A DNA stretch of 64,000 nt, from contig JAGFNK010000092.1 in assembly GCA_025769875.1 (NCBI GenBank), positions 62,001 through 126,000 on the forward strand, given 5' to 3'. The notes beneath the pieces were generated by a model. That model was given only the letters and a program-made list of their open reading frames with translations. It searched no databases and was not told where the DNA came from. Every line of letters starts with the position of its first letter. Within the stretch, counting starts at the first letter, position 1. Shown here piece after piece: positions 12,388-27,801 of the stretch. Position numbers and translations under genes: made by a program. This DNA is from Russula earlei. Lineage: Eukaryota > Basidiomycota > Agaricomycetes > Russulales > Russulaceae.

Positions 12388-15300
12388 GCAAGGTGTCGAG
12401 ATGTGGATGAGGTCAACGAGCGACCCGAACCTGGTGCGAGGCGGTACGTCATCGGAATCTGAGCTGAGTGAGGCCGGGCGGCGCTACGCTAATCCTCATC
12501 CTGATCGACGACCAGCAGTACTCTCTGGCGACGGTCACCCTGAACACCTGTTGCCCGCGAGATCATTACGTATATTTTGATAATGTCCTGACCTGACCTG
12601 GCCTTGTTGAAGCTTGAAGGCTTGAGCGCTTGAGCGCCTAATTCGTAGCACGACCGTCACGCTGTATGGTCATCAACGCTGTACCGATCTCCTTCGCCCA
12701 GTTACTCTCCTTCGCGCATGGGACGGGTGCTTACTGCTTACAACCGCCGCGTCTCAGGCTCGATATCACGCATTCACTCACCCTTGTTTATTGGCCCCTT
12801 ACCCTCAAGTGCCACACCTCGTGTGCGTACTCAGGCTCTTTCATCGGCGCAGTCTAGAAGGGCCCCCGGGCATTCAAATTACTATTGAGCCCTCAAACGA
12901 TGACACTTCGATCAATTCGTGACGTGAAGACGCATTATCACCTGAGCCCCAATGACCGTTCTCTTCACCATGCTTTCCGGAACTACTTCTCAAGCACGTT
13001 GATATGATCAATAGGGTCCCGCTACTGTCAGCAACGTGATCGTCTCTACGTATCCTTTTATTCCTACGGGCTGTGCCACATCACCGAGACGAAAATGACC
13101 TCGGTACGCCACCTGCGAGGGAACCGATGACGAGACGGCTGAAAAATAGGCGAACACGGCGCGCCGGGTGCAATTTTCCTCAATCAATGCGGAGAACACA
13201 CGAAAATAAGCACCTGTGCGCCATCCGATCGTTGCACGATGGATACCGTTTATCCAGGCTGCTTCCATGAAGCGGGACAATACCTTCACCTAGAGTTCTG
13301 TCGGGCAATTCAATCCATAGGCATGGTCTCCCATTTTCTCAAATTCGCATTCTCAGGGTCTTGCAATTACGGCGGCCAATTTTATAGGGCTTTGCAATTT
13401 CAAAGGGCAATTACACCACTGGAGAACTGTTTCCCTGAGGAGGGTGCCCGTTTGCATGATCGAACTCTCACTTCGCTGCCTGTCTACCGCCACATATCGT
13501 GTGCTCAGAAATATCTCGCTGTGCCTGATTTAATGCCGGCACCTCTGCGAGTCGATCAAACGGCAGGTGTCAATCATTTGTATCGACCCCGAATATAGGA
13601 CAGGTGAGAAAGCCGGACACCCTAGCGCCCATCCGCGTGATGGATAGGGATGGACGTGAAATACGGTGGCCTGCAAACGACCTCCAGCGCCTTTTTCCCC
13701 TGACTTCTCCTACCCCCATAATTTCAGCCATGATTTCGGGCGGTGTCAACTCGAGATGTGACCTCGCTCAAGGCCATACATACGATTGGGTCTATGCACG
13801 ACGACGACGGAGATCAAGCAGACGATGGTGGCGAAGAGTCTAAGCCATCGGCGAAATAGGGACACCACTAATCCCAAACCTACATACCTCGATCACACAC
13901 ACCGTCATGAACGTGTTGTGACAGAACGCGCCGCAACCCAAGGTCGCCATTCACCCCTTACCGCCTTACTTACGGTACATAATTGCATCGATCTCGGTAT
14001 GCAGAACGGGCGGGGCCCATCCAAGCGAAAGGGTTCACATTCTACCGCACGACCTACGGCACGACCCTGATGAAATGCTGTTGGGGACCAGATACGACAT
14101 CGTACGTAATCGGTTTTCGCACGAGGATCGGACCCCACTTTCAACGGACGTGGCGCGGACATTCCCGCAACCGCAACATATGCGCAAGCGTGTGCGACGG
14201 CGCCGGCGCAAAGCATACCCCCGGCGCAATCGTACACCTGCGTGCACCTGAACGGTGGCCCGGCGTTCGCTTTTCATTTGCGGAGCAGATCTTGTTTCGA
14301 CGAGAGAATCGGGGGTGGAGTCGCGTCGTTTCGCATCTTGCTGATGATCTAGACCAGTGGCACACGACCGTCGTCTAGGCCAGCGATCGTAGCGATCGCA
14401 TCATCACCGCGCGCCCATCTAACCCCAGTCGCGCGGGGAACCCCGCCGGGGGCACGCGTCGGCTACTGTAGATGATGTTCACTGTCGGGGTAGGAAAGGC
14501 TAGGGTCAGTGCGAACTACGAGTTGCCGAGTTGCAGCAGCGGAACTCCCATGTCAGTTACACCGGAGACGCCCCTTCCCGCTTTCCTCCCGCAAAATCAA
14601 GCACCGACTTGATCCTGCAGTCCGTTCGCGGTAGGTCCACGACCATAGCGTCGCCATAATAAATAGATGTTGTGCGACATTCCGTGGGAAAACGAGAGCA
14701 TGGGGAAGGATCATAGCATCCGCAACGTGACTTGTGGTTAATTGACGGTCGCGTCTCCTGGAAACTTAACTCTGATTTTGCGGGCTTTGTTTGACGGGTG
14801 ACAGGAGGACCGGGCGTGAGGCATGATGATGAACTACAGTAAGTAAAATAGAATGGACGCGTCAGTCTGCTGCTGAGGGCGGGGCGGCAGAGACCTCAGT
14901 TGAGAGGGCGACTTGCATTGATATCCTTTTGCTGTCTGTCCATCAAGGCACCCGGGACCTCGCACTGTGCTGTGGAGCGTGTGAACGCTACTCGCATCGG
15001 AAGGAGGTTGAGCGCGCATGCTCAAAGCGCTCAATGCTCAAAACACACAAGACACTAGTATGGAGGGAAGAGAGAAGAGAGGATGGCATGGCCGGCCGGC
15101 CGGCCCGGCCCGATCATCAAGTAGGTAGAAAGCACGTGAAATTGCTGGACTGGTCGCCCCGCGCCCGACCCCGACATCGTCGCCGTCGTGGGTCGGGCAT
15201 GTAGCCACTAGCGATGTCTGTGCAGTGTATTCTTTCGTACATCGATAAAGGGAGCAGTGCATGGGCTGGACGAAGAGGGAGGCGTGATTTAGAAAGAAAA

Positions 15301-18300
15301 GAAAAATTGAAGCGAACCGGCTCCACGGTTCGAGGAGGATATTACATCAGTGGGGTTTTTGGTCAACGTCAGCGAGAAGAACAGTACTCTCGTCATTACC
15401 CCTTCTTTTCCTTATTTTGGAGTGGTCGATATCGGCAAAAGCGGAAGGCGCTGGCCCAGAGGGAGCAGCAGCAGGAGCACGCGGTCCGTTGGATTGGGGC
15501 GGGGCGTGAAATGGAGACGAAGCGTGGGTGTGGTTGGTGGACCTCCCCACAAGCGGAAGCCCCCCGCCATCGTCGTTTATCTTATCTCTCGGACGGAGAA
15601 AACTTGAAAAAAGGCACGGAATAATTTTTTTTTCCGGGTTGGGGATTGGAGGAAGAGACTGTCATTACAGGGAGAACGTGAGAGAGAGAGGGGCGTCTCC
15701 GCTTCATTTGGATGGACGTTTGTCGACAATCTCTCTCTCTCCCCACTCCCCATAACGTACCTATCACCCGACCTCGGATCTCATCGTCTGAGCGAGGCAA
15801 AGCGCAGCGTGGGTGGGTACAGAAATTTTATTATTATCAACTAAACAAACTTGCCCCAACAGTATCGAGAGCTCGGAGCGCTCGGGGGGGGGGGGGGCAT
15901 CAAGCTGCTGGCACAGGCGTTCGACCTTACTGTACAGTATGCCCTGCCTGCCTGTCATTGTCATGTCGCCCCCTACATAACCTTACAATAACCTGGACGT
16001 TCCGTTTCATTTCCTTTTACCCGCTCGGGTGGGAAGATTCATGTCTCTCTATTCTATCTCTGCCCTGGTGCATACTGTGGCGTACACGCGCCTTTGTAAC
16101 TTGGTCGCAAGGACTGCCACCGCGTACTCCCACCCTCCAATGGGAGAAGCGAAACTCGCAAACAAAACAGGCAACCGTACGACAGCCGCGCGGTCGTCAC
16201 CACGGGTACACATGACAGTTCCATTTGCCCTGTGGCCACTACGCGCGCGCCCAAGTCAGTTGTATGCTGTTGGAGTCATTGGGGCCACCCCGTCTGTACC
16301 TGTTTTATCGCTGACACACACAAAAGACAATTCTGAACTACGACTTTCTGTTAGGCGTGTGCACAGCCCGTTACTGAAACTTTATTTTTTATTCTGCCTT
16401 TGAGCGTATGCGGGGGGCACGTAACTGCACATTACACGTATGGCCCTACGCGCAACAAGGCGGGCTCCTTCTCATTTCCCAATCTGAAAGTGGGTTGGTA
16501 GGTAGGTGAATGGCGTTCGCCGCGGATCAAAGACGGCACACTATGCCCTAATTATAAGCACAACAATAATATTAATTCAGATATTGCACCGCCGCAAGAT
16601 GATGGAAACTCCCGGGGATTGCAGTCGAATTTGGTCTCGCGTCGTAAAGCGCTTGAGGCCGCATCGGAAGAAGAATCTACTGCGGCACGGCAAGGGCGTC
16701 TACAGATGCAGAAATTCACGTCATTTACACATCTTTCGCCCATGCTTCACGGGTGGGAACGAAGCCAAAACAGAGCCAACGTCAGCGTAAGCTATTTCAC
16801 GATGCGATCAGTGGTGCCAGGCATAAGCGAGGCACGGGAGTCTTAGACTATTCTCATTCCGCTGATGCAATTGTGAATGGCTCACCGACAGGAATGACGC
16901 TGACGCTGGTATTCAGTCTTGGTCCCATCGCATGATTCTTGTTCACTTTCTGCGCCCCAATACCTTCAAAAACATATCAAGAAATTAACTCCACCGACAG
17001 GCCCAGAACATCGGCGAGTAAATCTGCGAGGCCGGTCGAGGTCTACCACCGATTACCAGCGGCACCTAGGTGGAGCGGCGTCATTGCATCATATATATTT
17101 AAGAGATTACGCTGCGGCTTCCAGCGCACCTCGCTTCATTGCTGCCGAGTGCGGGGAATAGAAAAAGAAAGGACTTGCTTGAAACGGGTTTGGCTGGCCA
17201 CGTTGACTTTGTTTGCGTTAGTTTAGGGGTAGTGCCAACTTTGTCGTCACGGGCTAGGGCAAACTGGGCTTGGCTGGGCGAGGTGTGGCGCCGGGCCCCT
17301 CCGATCTATTTGTGACATCTGTGCACTCATGCATCTGCACGTTGTTGAAACCGTTATGAGGACGAGTCGACGATGTGGACTGGTTATCAAAGAAACACGC
17401 ACATATATGTAGACGACAAGGCGATGGACGCGTTGGATTCAAGAGTGCTCGCAAGGGTTAGGCGAATTGGGCACCGGATAAGAGCTGGACGCCGGTGACC
17501 CATGCGCAGGTGAAGCGAAGACTCATGAGGCACACGTTTCTTCTTGCAGGGCCCCTTTGCGCGACAGGCGCAAGTGTTTCGCGTGCAATGCGAATATCGA
17601 GAGGAAGTCATGTAGCGAAACGCGCGCACGTGTTCGCATATAACGAGCGCAACAGTCACCGGAGTTGTGAATGAACAGAGCCTAATGCAGCAAGACAGGT
17701 TCCTGCTCGACGACGACCACCGATGGTCGCCGTGTTGATTCTTATCACTCGCGCCCCTCGATCTGGGCGCAGTGAACGAAATCGGTGTGCTAACGCCGGG
17801 ATGATCGTCCGCATTTTTTCCCAGGGGAAGAAGGTAAAGAAGGGGGTACTGGTACTATCAAAGGGGTACGGTGGGAGCGATCCCGGGTCGAGACAGGGGC
17901 TCAGGTATTTCCCGTGATCGGGATGGAGAGGAGAGTCAAGAAGAAGAGTTGAGACATGTTGGGGGTCACGATAAAGAACGAAGACCGGGGACGAGGCGGG
18001 CGGGGGATGGAGTGGGTGATTGCAGAGCCGCCGAAGCGGGGATTTCCGTGAGAGGCGGGGAGTGTGGGGAAGCAACAGATTAGGGAGTGGGCGAGGCGAT
18101 AAATGATGCAGGATCGGTTATGGTTAGGTGATGATGGGGATGGGGGGAGGGGAGAGCGTGACAGGATGTGACATCAGGGACAGGACGGGACGGCAAGGTC
18201 GGAATGGGGGAACGGGAAACGGGAAATCAATCCCCTCACGGTCACGGTGACGGTGGAGGGGAAAGTTAAGCGGTTCATAATTGGGAAGGAAAAAGAAAAA

Positions 18301-18683
18301 AAAAAAAAAAAAAAGATGTCAGCTCGCTCGACCTCGACTCTCTTTGACGCCTCGACGCTGTGCCCATTTCCATTTCCATGTTCAGCCCCCACTCTCCTTC
18401 CCCTTGACCTCACCCAACATTGACTCATCATTGCATCACTTATAATCCCTCCTCCCCCGATTAGACTTTGTTCTCCCTTCCCTATCCCTACTACCTCACT
18501 CCGCACGCCTCGACCTCTCTCCACCTCTCTAATTCCATCTCTCCATCTCCTCTTTCCCGCCCCTCTCTGTCCTCTCATTCCTCCGACGTCCATCCCCGTA
18601 TCCTCCACGGCTTATAACCTTATTTACCCCTCCCTCGCCACCTGTCCACCTCAGCTGCAATCCATCCCCATCCTCGCCCTTCC
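12388..18683. other. 6.3-kb region without a recognisable gene, upstream of CRE1
   Basis: Between the PLD 5' end and the zinc-finger gene I find no domain or convincing splice-joined frame. Short open frames occur on both strands (for example minus 13008-13289, plus 15214-15624) but none reads as a known protein. The stretch is CpG-containing, so it is not the same class as the CpG-poor repeats. It includes a 14-base G run near 15885-15898, an 18-base A run near 18298-18315 and a pyrimidine-rich plus strand from about 18330 to 18680, the usual look of a fungal core promoter and 5' UTR before the CRE1 start. It may hold long regulatory DNA, non-coding transcripts or fast-evolving genes. Confidence 0.45.
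18330..18683 (+). promoter_or_regulatory. Pyrimidine-rich promoter/5' UTR region of CRE1
   Basis: The plus strand is markedly C/T-rich (repeats of cctctctccacctctc type) for about 350 bp and ends at the CRE1 start codon. CT-rich tracts just before transcription starts are common in fungal genes. The exact start site is not visible. Confidence 0.4.
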
Positions 18684-20617
<1,934 letters not shown>

Positions 20618-21344
20618 CATCACTCGTGCATGATCGCACCGCACGACGACACATCAATACAGTAAATTAATACCAATCTTACGTCGACGTCGCACACGAA
20701 TGTCACGATGCACCCTTTATCCCTTTTGTCCCGTTCCTGATCCTTTTTCTGTTTTCAGCTTGATCATCTCATTCGATTTCCATAGATTCGGCTCTCGAGA
20801 GCCTGTCCCCCCATAGACCATCATCTATGTATACACTTATAGTCATCCCCACCCGTCACCCCATCCTTACCTGTCATTCCGAGCTTAGATACACCGCTCC
20901 CCATACATGAGGAATCGATCTTGCACTGATCCTGGATGCCCTGCGGAAATTGATCGATATTATTTTTTTCAAATCCCTGCTCTACAATGGAAACGGGTGC
21001 GTGATGGCGTTATCGTTATCGTTATCGTTATCTCGTTGGATCCAACCAACTACGAGGACATTCAAGACAAAGCGCGCGTCTATGTTTCGTTTCATTCTCA
21101 CCTCACTTCCTTCTCCACACACAATCGAAAGAAAAAAAAGGAAAAGGGGGGGGAAAAATTCCGTAAAGGGGGGGGGGGACGGGGGCGGGGCGAAGGGGGT
21201 TGTGGGGAAGAAAGTCAAAGACAAATACCTCGGGCACTCGGTCGATCGCAGTGTAATGTAATTAAATACATTCGGCCCGAGCGCGCAGCCCCGACAACAG
21301 CAAGCGACACACACACACGCACACTAACCCTTTCGATCGTCGCA
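20618..21344. other. Convergent 3' region of CRE1 and the importin gene
   Basis: About 730 bp without a gene between two stop codons that face each other. It contains a TATCGT hexamer run (near 21004-21032, tatcgttatcgttatcgt) and G/A homopolymer runs at about 21129-21190. It presumably holds both 3' UTRs. Confidence 0.5.
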
Positions 21345-21531
21345 CTATGGCCCGCCGGGTGCACCACCCGCGGTCGGGGCTCTACCGCCGCTCGCAGCCG
21401 CCGCCTCGCCTGCGATTCGCATGATCTCCATGAGCAGCGTCTGCTGTTCCACGTCGAGCGCCGTCGTCGCCGCCTGGTACATCGCACGATCGTTCGCCTC
21501 GAGCGCTGCAAGACAACATATCCCCCCCCCC

Positions 21532-21563
<32 letters not shown>

Positions 21564-24500
21564 ATAATCGATATGATGACGATAACGATGACGCAAGGTC
21601 GTCGTGGCGGAGGTGAGGGGGGGGGGGGGGAGGACGGGGGGACCTTACCGGTGAGCGCCTCCTTGAACGTCAGGTAAGGGTTCACGGCGTCCAGAGGCGA
21701 GATGAAGCCCAGTTCCTCTTCGATTATTTCGTCGGACGAGACCGACTCGCCGTCCACGTCGTGCTCTTTTCGCTCGGCTTGGTCGCGCAGGCGTTGGCCC
21801 TGCATCGGGCGGGTGTGTTCAAAAGTCAGTCGCGGACACGCACGGAGAGGCGAGCAAGGGGACCACGCACCTCCTTCGCGAGCATCTCAACGTATGCCGA
21901 GTCCTCGTCCCACACGTCGCCCTCTTCCTCGTTCAAATTCAGGTATCGCTGTTCGTCTTCCTCCTCCTCGCCTTCGTCTTCCTGTAGCGAATCCTGCAAC
22001 GCCTTGCGAGCTGCCGCGCAACAGTCAGTCGAATCCGCCCACCCTCCGAGGGGCAACGGACAAAACGAGGCGATGGGGAAAGCAAACCCGACTACGCACC
22101 CTCGACAGCCTTTGGCAGATCCTTGAACACTCGGATCGCTCCGCCGACGATGCCTGGCCATCCGTCGCGCAGCTCTACAGGTACGGCCGCGGCCTTCATC
22201 TCGAGCAGCGACGAAAGCGCGACGATCGACAGTGTCTTGTCGTGCACGCGCGGGAGCCCATGCTCCGCATTGACGGCTGCAAACCAGCGGTCGAAAAACA
22301 CCCGCGCTCCATGAGGGCGCTGGGCGTCCATCAGCGCAAGGGCTGCACCGGGGTTGTAAAGTACCGCGTTGATGAGCACTTCTAGATTCGCAAGCTCGAA
22401 CGACTTCGTTTCCGCTTCGTCAAGGTGGCCGAATGCCGTTGTGACAATGAGCGCGAGTTGCTGGGTTCGAGCGAGCGTTCGTCAAACTGGATAAGAAAAG
22501 ACGGCGCGCTTACGTCGTCGACGTGCCCACGCAGATTGAGTAGAAGCGACTCGGCAAGTTTGCAACCATTCACGCGATCGTTCTCGCCCAGATGGTCACT
22601 GGAGAGCGCCATGGTGTAAATGTCGAGCGCCTTCTGGCGGTAGTCGGCACGTGCACGGAAGATGTCGGTGCCGTACGAGACAAAATTGTCGAGCGATGGG
22701 AGCATTTCTGCGACATTCAAGTCAGTTTCCGTTGTCATGAACACAAGAAGGGATCGTTGCCATCTAAAAAAGTCTATCGCATCTGTTTGGAATAGCTCGT
22801 ACGTTAACTCGAACACAGGCCACATGTTTGGCGAGATACTGCGGGTCTTGAAAGTGAGACTATCCACCAGTTCATACATGTTGTCGAACAAATCTTCGAG
22901 CGTTGTCAATTCGCAAGAAGCGCCTCAAACTCGGGCGTCAAACACGCACCGAGAACTTTGCTCTCCAGAGTATTCCGGATGATCGGGATGATGACTTCTT
23001 GCACCTGCGCGAGGATCTCTGGCGAAGAGTCGATGGACGACACAATCTACAGGATCCTCAGAGTACATGTTACCCAGAGTTCATACAAATGACTCACCGT
23101 GCTGAGGGTCTTCGCGACACCCATCGCGGCATACGTCTTGTCGTCGTCAGAGTCAGCATCCATGAGCGCATCCAGGTCATCGCCCTTGGGTGTACTCTCT
23201 TCGTTCGCGATCGCTTCTCGCAAAAGGCGACTGTATGAATCGCACTAGCTCCGCTTTAAGAATGGACACAAAGTCAAGAGGAAGAAGAGCACACACGAGA
23301 CGAGCAGTGAGTTGAGCGGCGACGGGCAAGAGTTCGTCCTGGAAGTGCTCGACCATAGTCTCCATACTGCTGTTGAGGATGTCCAGGTCCGTCTCGTCCG
23401 AAAGCTTCAGCAGGTCTGCCATGATGGTAAGTTTGCACGCCAGCACATCTAGTGCACGCAGGTCCAACCTTGGATGACCTTGCCAACTTGGGGCGACACT
23501 GCCTCCTTAACAGAATGGTGCGAGGAGACCAACTCCGTCAGCGTCAGCGCGGCGTGCACGCGCACTGGTAGCTCAGCGTCATCTAGCCCAGCAGCCACAG
23601 CGCGGAAAACCTTGCTAAGGTTCTGTGGTAAATCATATATGAGTCTCTCCTGACCAACCGGATGGATGAGGGACTGTGGCGCACATCGTTGCTGGTCCAG
23701 ACTATGCGATTGCGCACTTCTGAGGCGACAACTTCGTTCGCCTGCGGACTGCTTGAGTCGCAAAGTCACCCCATGCTTGAAAGAAGGGACCGTACCACGG
23801 CGCGCATATACCCCTCTGAAGCAGTAAACTCTGGAAACACATGCTTCATAGTGAAATCCTCCATTTTGTGTTTCACATCGGGATGGCGCATCGCGAATGG
23901 GGCCAGCGCGGAAAGCATGTTGAGCGCCCCAAAGCGCTGAGGCGCAGCCGGCCGCGCGTCGAGGACGTTGTCGACAAAGGTAAGGATCGGGAGGAACGTC
24001 ACCTTGGTGCGGCTGCTAACGAGCTGGCAGAGGAAGGTCGTCGCTGCCGCCACGGGAGAAGAATAGTTCTCGTATTCATCTATTGAACGCTGGCGTTAGC
24101 CAAGTTTCGACATAGAGGCAAAGGGGCGGAGGGAAAGTACCTATCGAGGTACGAGTGTAATCAATAGGGTCCGACTGCCACAACTCTTGCCTAGCAGGAG
24201 TGAACGATAAATTGGGGAAAACGAAGCTGGAAACGAGGTGTTGGAAGTGCGGTTTGAGCAAGGCCCAGGTGCTCTGCGGCTTAACACTGCGTCCTTGTCG
24301 TATAAGGGCTAAAAGGACCGCAAAGATGAAGGACGTACCACTCGGTAAGGAATTGAAAAATCTGGTACTGGCATTTTCTGGAAAGCCACGCCTGTCCCGA
24401 GACATATAATTCGATCTGCTGAAGATACACCTTGAAGATCTCCGGCGCAAATGCCGTCACGAAGTGCTGTGCGAAGTTCCCGTATTGTTCCTGCAGCGGG

Positions 24501-25659
24501 CTAGGCAGCTGGGACGGGTTGCCGAACCTGGGCGGCAGGCATCAGCACACCCTTTCCCTTCCCACCTCACCCGGGAGGGACGCGAACGACGGAAAAGGAA
24601 GCCGATGCTTTACCGGTGGAATAGTCTGCCGAGGACCCCACAAGCCCACTTTTTTGCCTTCCACCACTCGCTGCGCTCACGCTCCTCCTCGTCAGCAGGA
24701 AGGGCATCGACCGGTATGCGAAGGTCCAAAACCTGGAAGAGCAGCCGACCCCACGGCACGAGGCTCTCCGCGCTTTGTTGATACGGGGAAAGATTCAAAA
24801 CGATCGAGTGCTTGTACGACTTGAGGATGAGGTGCACGAGCGCGGGAATATCTTGTTCGGCGCCGGGAGGCGGAGAGTTGAGCAGGTTCGTGGCGAGGGT
24901 GACGAGGATCCCGAATGTCTGCTCGATGACGATCGTCAGGATGTCGCCCTTCTGGCGGAATCTAGCGACGCCGACCGGCGAGTGAGTCGATTTCCCGGGG
25001 GACATCATGTGGAAGACGGCACGGACCGGAACGCGCGAACCATCTCGAGCACGACGACGGTGCCGGCGCCGACCTCGCGAATGTTGTTGCTCGCGAGGAG
25101 GGCCTTGGCGCCGTCGAGCAGATCGGGCCACCTCTCCGGAAAGTCATTCGATATGAGCGTCTTGAGCGTGCTCGCGAGCTGGACCGTGATCACACGAGAT
25201 GGCGAGGCGGCAAGGAGGGGGAGGATGTTGCTCTTCAGGGCCGAGCGATCAGCGGGCGAGATCAGCTTGTAATCGGGCCCTACCCGCGCGGGCTCTGCGC
25301 TGTAAGAAGATGCGACGCGATTTTTGATCCAGACGGAAATAGCCTGGCGGGTAGCGCTGCGATTGAACGAGGGAACGGAGGGTTAGATTGATGGGAATTA
25401 GGGGCGAACTGTGGGATGATGGAGCATAACACGGATTGACGTACATGTCCACATTGTCCGATGCGATGATCTGCAGGAGAGCAGGGATGACGCCTTCTTG
25501 GCCGGCAAGCTGTGACGAGATATCAGTCAGACAGAAATGCCACACGACAAACGAACGGAAAGCACGCACCTTGCGCACGGCAAGTTCACCAGTCTTACGG
25601 GTGTTGGGGTTGGAATCGTAGGTCGTAGCGAAAAGTTGTGTCAAGGATTGAAGGTCCAT
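21345..25659 (-). CDS. NMD5: Karyopherin beta, importin-7/8 (Nmd5/Sxm1) type
   Basis: Nuclear import receptor that carries cargo through nuclear pores and is released by Ran-GTP. It begins MDLQSLTQLFATTYDSNP at 25659, the usual N-terminus with the first HEAT repeat and importin-beta N-terminal domain. Strong family marks follow: LISNDFPERWPDLLDGAK, the segment WWKAKKWACGVLGRLFHR (near 24600-24660), FVTAFAPEIFKVYLQQ, and MWPVFELTYELFQTDAIDF (about 22770-22840). Near the end is an acidic run (QEDEGEEEEDEQRYL) and LGFISPLDAVNPYLTFKEAL. The stop is at 21345-21347. There are many short introns; the last (21506-21648, 143 bp) is longer and full of homopolymers. Importin-7 versus -8 or Nmd5 versus Sxm1 cannot be told apart here. 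Confidence 0.88.
21506..21648 (-). other. Homopolymer-rich last intron of the importin gene
   Basis: On the minus strand this intron starts gtaaggt and ends cttgcag. It carries, in plus-strand terms, C10 (21522-21531), A29 (21532-21560) and G14 (21617-21630). On the transcript this is a very long U tract followed by a G run close to the 3' splice site. At 143 bp it is two to three times longer than typical introns in this window. Confidence 0.8.
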
Positions 25660-25989
25660 CTCTGATTTAGTGATGGCTATGTCGGCGTTGGTTGGAGGCG
25701 TGCAAGGGTATGGCGGGACGGGTATCGAGGAAGGGAGGAGGGACAAACACCAACTTTATTTTTTCTCCCTTTCCGCCGTTCTTATAATCGGTTGATCAAC
25801 CGCGACGCGTCCACACGCGTTCCCACTTTTGTGTTGTAATTGGCAAGCCAAGGCCACACTGATGATGTTACACAAAGAGTCCTTTGTAAAATCAGACAGA
25901 ATCACAGAAACGTCATTCAGCATCGGGTTCTAAAACATCCGCACCACCCTCAACCCAGCACAAAGACAGTTCCTGGGACCTGGATCCCT

Positions 25990-27801
25990 CTATCTTCGCT
26001 TCATAGCCGAGACCGTCCGCGTGCGCACCTTCCCCGGCGCCGATGGCGGAGGTGTTCGCGCAACTTCCTCATTTCCTCCTCGCTCGTAATCCGTCCCAAA
26101 CTTTCTCCTGCAGTAGCCGCTTCCGCCTTCGAGGTATTCGGCGCGCGTTACGGCAACGTTGGTGAAAGCAGATGTCGCCGCCAGCGCCATCGCGCTATAG
26201 TAAGCTTCGGTTATCGCACTGGACACGAGGGGTTCCGTTAATACGGGATGATCGACAACGCCACCGACGCACGCACTTCTTGGACTCGTAGATCTTTATT
26301 TCGGAGTCCGATGGTGCACAGGGCCGTAGCTCTGCCATTCTACAACCATCCGGCTCCGTCACATCGGGGACTCGCACAGCTATGGAGTGACTCACAGGCG
26401 AGCAGCAAAACCCTGAAACAGCGTACTTCCTCCGATCAGGCCGATGTTTGCCCAGAACATGCCCTGCAAGTCTTCGGGAAGCAAATTAATGGACTGGACG
26501 ATGGCCTCCCCTATTCCAGCCTGGTGTAACCCTATAAGAGACAAGACGTCATTCATTTCAACTGGCTACCGCGTTTGGCGGAGGGTGGACGTACTTATGA
26601 GGTCTGGGCAGAACATCACCTCAGGGATCGAGAATCGTTCATTGCCCATGCAAAGAATCTGCTCGTCTTCCATGCGCGGGCCATCAGGCTGGCGGATGTA
26701 ACCTTGCCGATTCCTCGAGAAGTCGGGGAGCACGTACTCCTGTATGATGGAATTCCGGCTCTTGTCCGACCTTAAAGTCGCGGACGACAAGTCAAGCAGA
26801 CGTGACTAGGGCCGAGGAAGGGAGCGCACGAACCTGCAGGTCTCGAGATCCGCAGAGAATTGGGTGGACACGTAGCAGCACTTCTCCTTGACGTCGTTCA
26901 CGATGTACGTTTCTTCCATCATGTTCCATTGGCGGAACGAGACGAGCTCTTTGAGGTGGTTCGTCAAGAGTTTCCCGCCGACGTCTATCCTGGCTATCGG
27001 CTCGTGACTTGCGCATGGTATCGCGGCGCAGAAGACGCACACACCTTTTCACGGCGGACCAGATGACCGAACCCCCGATGATGGGCACGATGTGCGTGAA
27101 GCTGAAGCCGGCGTCCACGACGAGCATACACTCCGGTTTTGGCAGTCCCGGGACTGAGAATAGCTGGCCATGTGGAATCAGCGCCGCGGCTGTGCAAAGG
27201 GGGATGTGGATCAGCGTTCAAGCCCGCTTACGCAGACCGACGGTATGTGGACACACGCGGCAAGCAGAAGTACGACTGGAACTCGTATTCCTCAAAGACA
27301 AACTGGTCGTAGACTTCCTGGATGTTGGTGAGGTTGAAGTACGGTTCTGTGATGAGAAGCGATGTCCCCGCAGTGTCGATCTGTCTGGAGAGTAAGCGGA
27401 CTGGAACGAGAAGGCGTGTGTACTTACGTTGAGGACCTGATCAGAGAATATGCCATCCCAAATGGCTTTCTGCGCATCCCAGTCGACTAAATAGCCCTTT
27501 CTGATAAATGAGACACATATTGAACGCGGGGAGAGAGAAAAAGGTGTTACTCACTCAAAGGGGAGCCTGAAATGCAACGACGAGAAGTCCTTGCACGCGT
27601 CAAACTCGTGGCCAAAGTACGTTATTTTGTCACCCTTCGATCTTACGATCGCGTTTGTCACTATCCTACATCGACGCGTTGAGACACAAAATACGGATGG
27701 GTGCGTTACAATTCCTACCTCACGTCCTCGGGTGACGTTGTGGCGCCGACTTTGATGCTCGACGCACCATTGTCGAGAACGATGACCGGGGCACGTCTCA
27801 T
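25990..27801 (-). CDS. ARP6: Actin-related protein 6 (SWR1 complex subunit)
   Basis: Arp6 is a subunit of the SWR1 chromatin remodeller that exchanges H2A for H2A.Z. The start at 27801 gives [19 protein letters not shown], the actin-fold phosphate-binding loop in its Arp6 form. Downstream exons carry [77 protein letters not shown] and [20 protein letters not shown], then [18 protein letters not shown] and [16 protein letters not shown]. The stop is at 25990-25992. An in-frame ATG exists upstream at 27936, but that would run through the KIN17 start, and 27801 matches the usual Arp6 N-terminus. It is divergent from KIN17 with 133 bp between the start codons. Confidence 0.9.

Noticed and set aside
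13008..13289. 93-codon minus-strand open frame
   Set aside because: No motif, no neighbouring exons that extend it, and overlapping open frames on the other strand.
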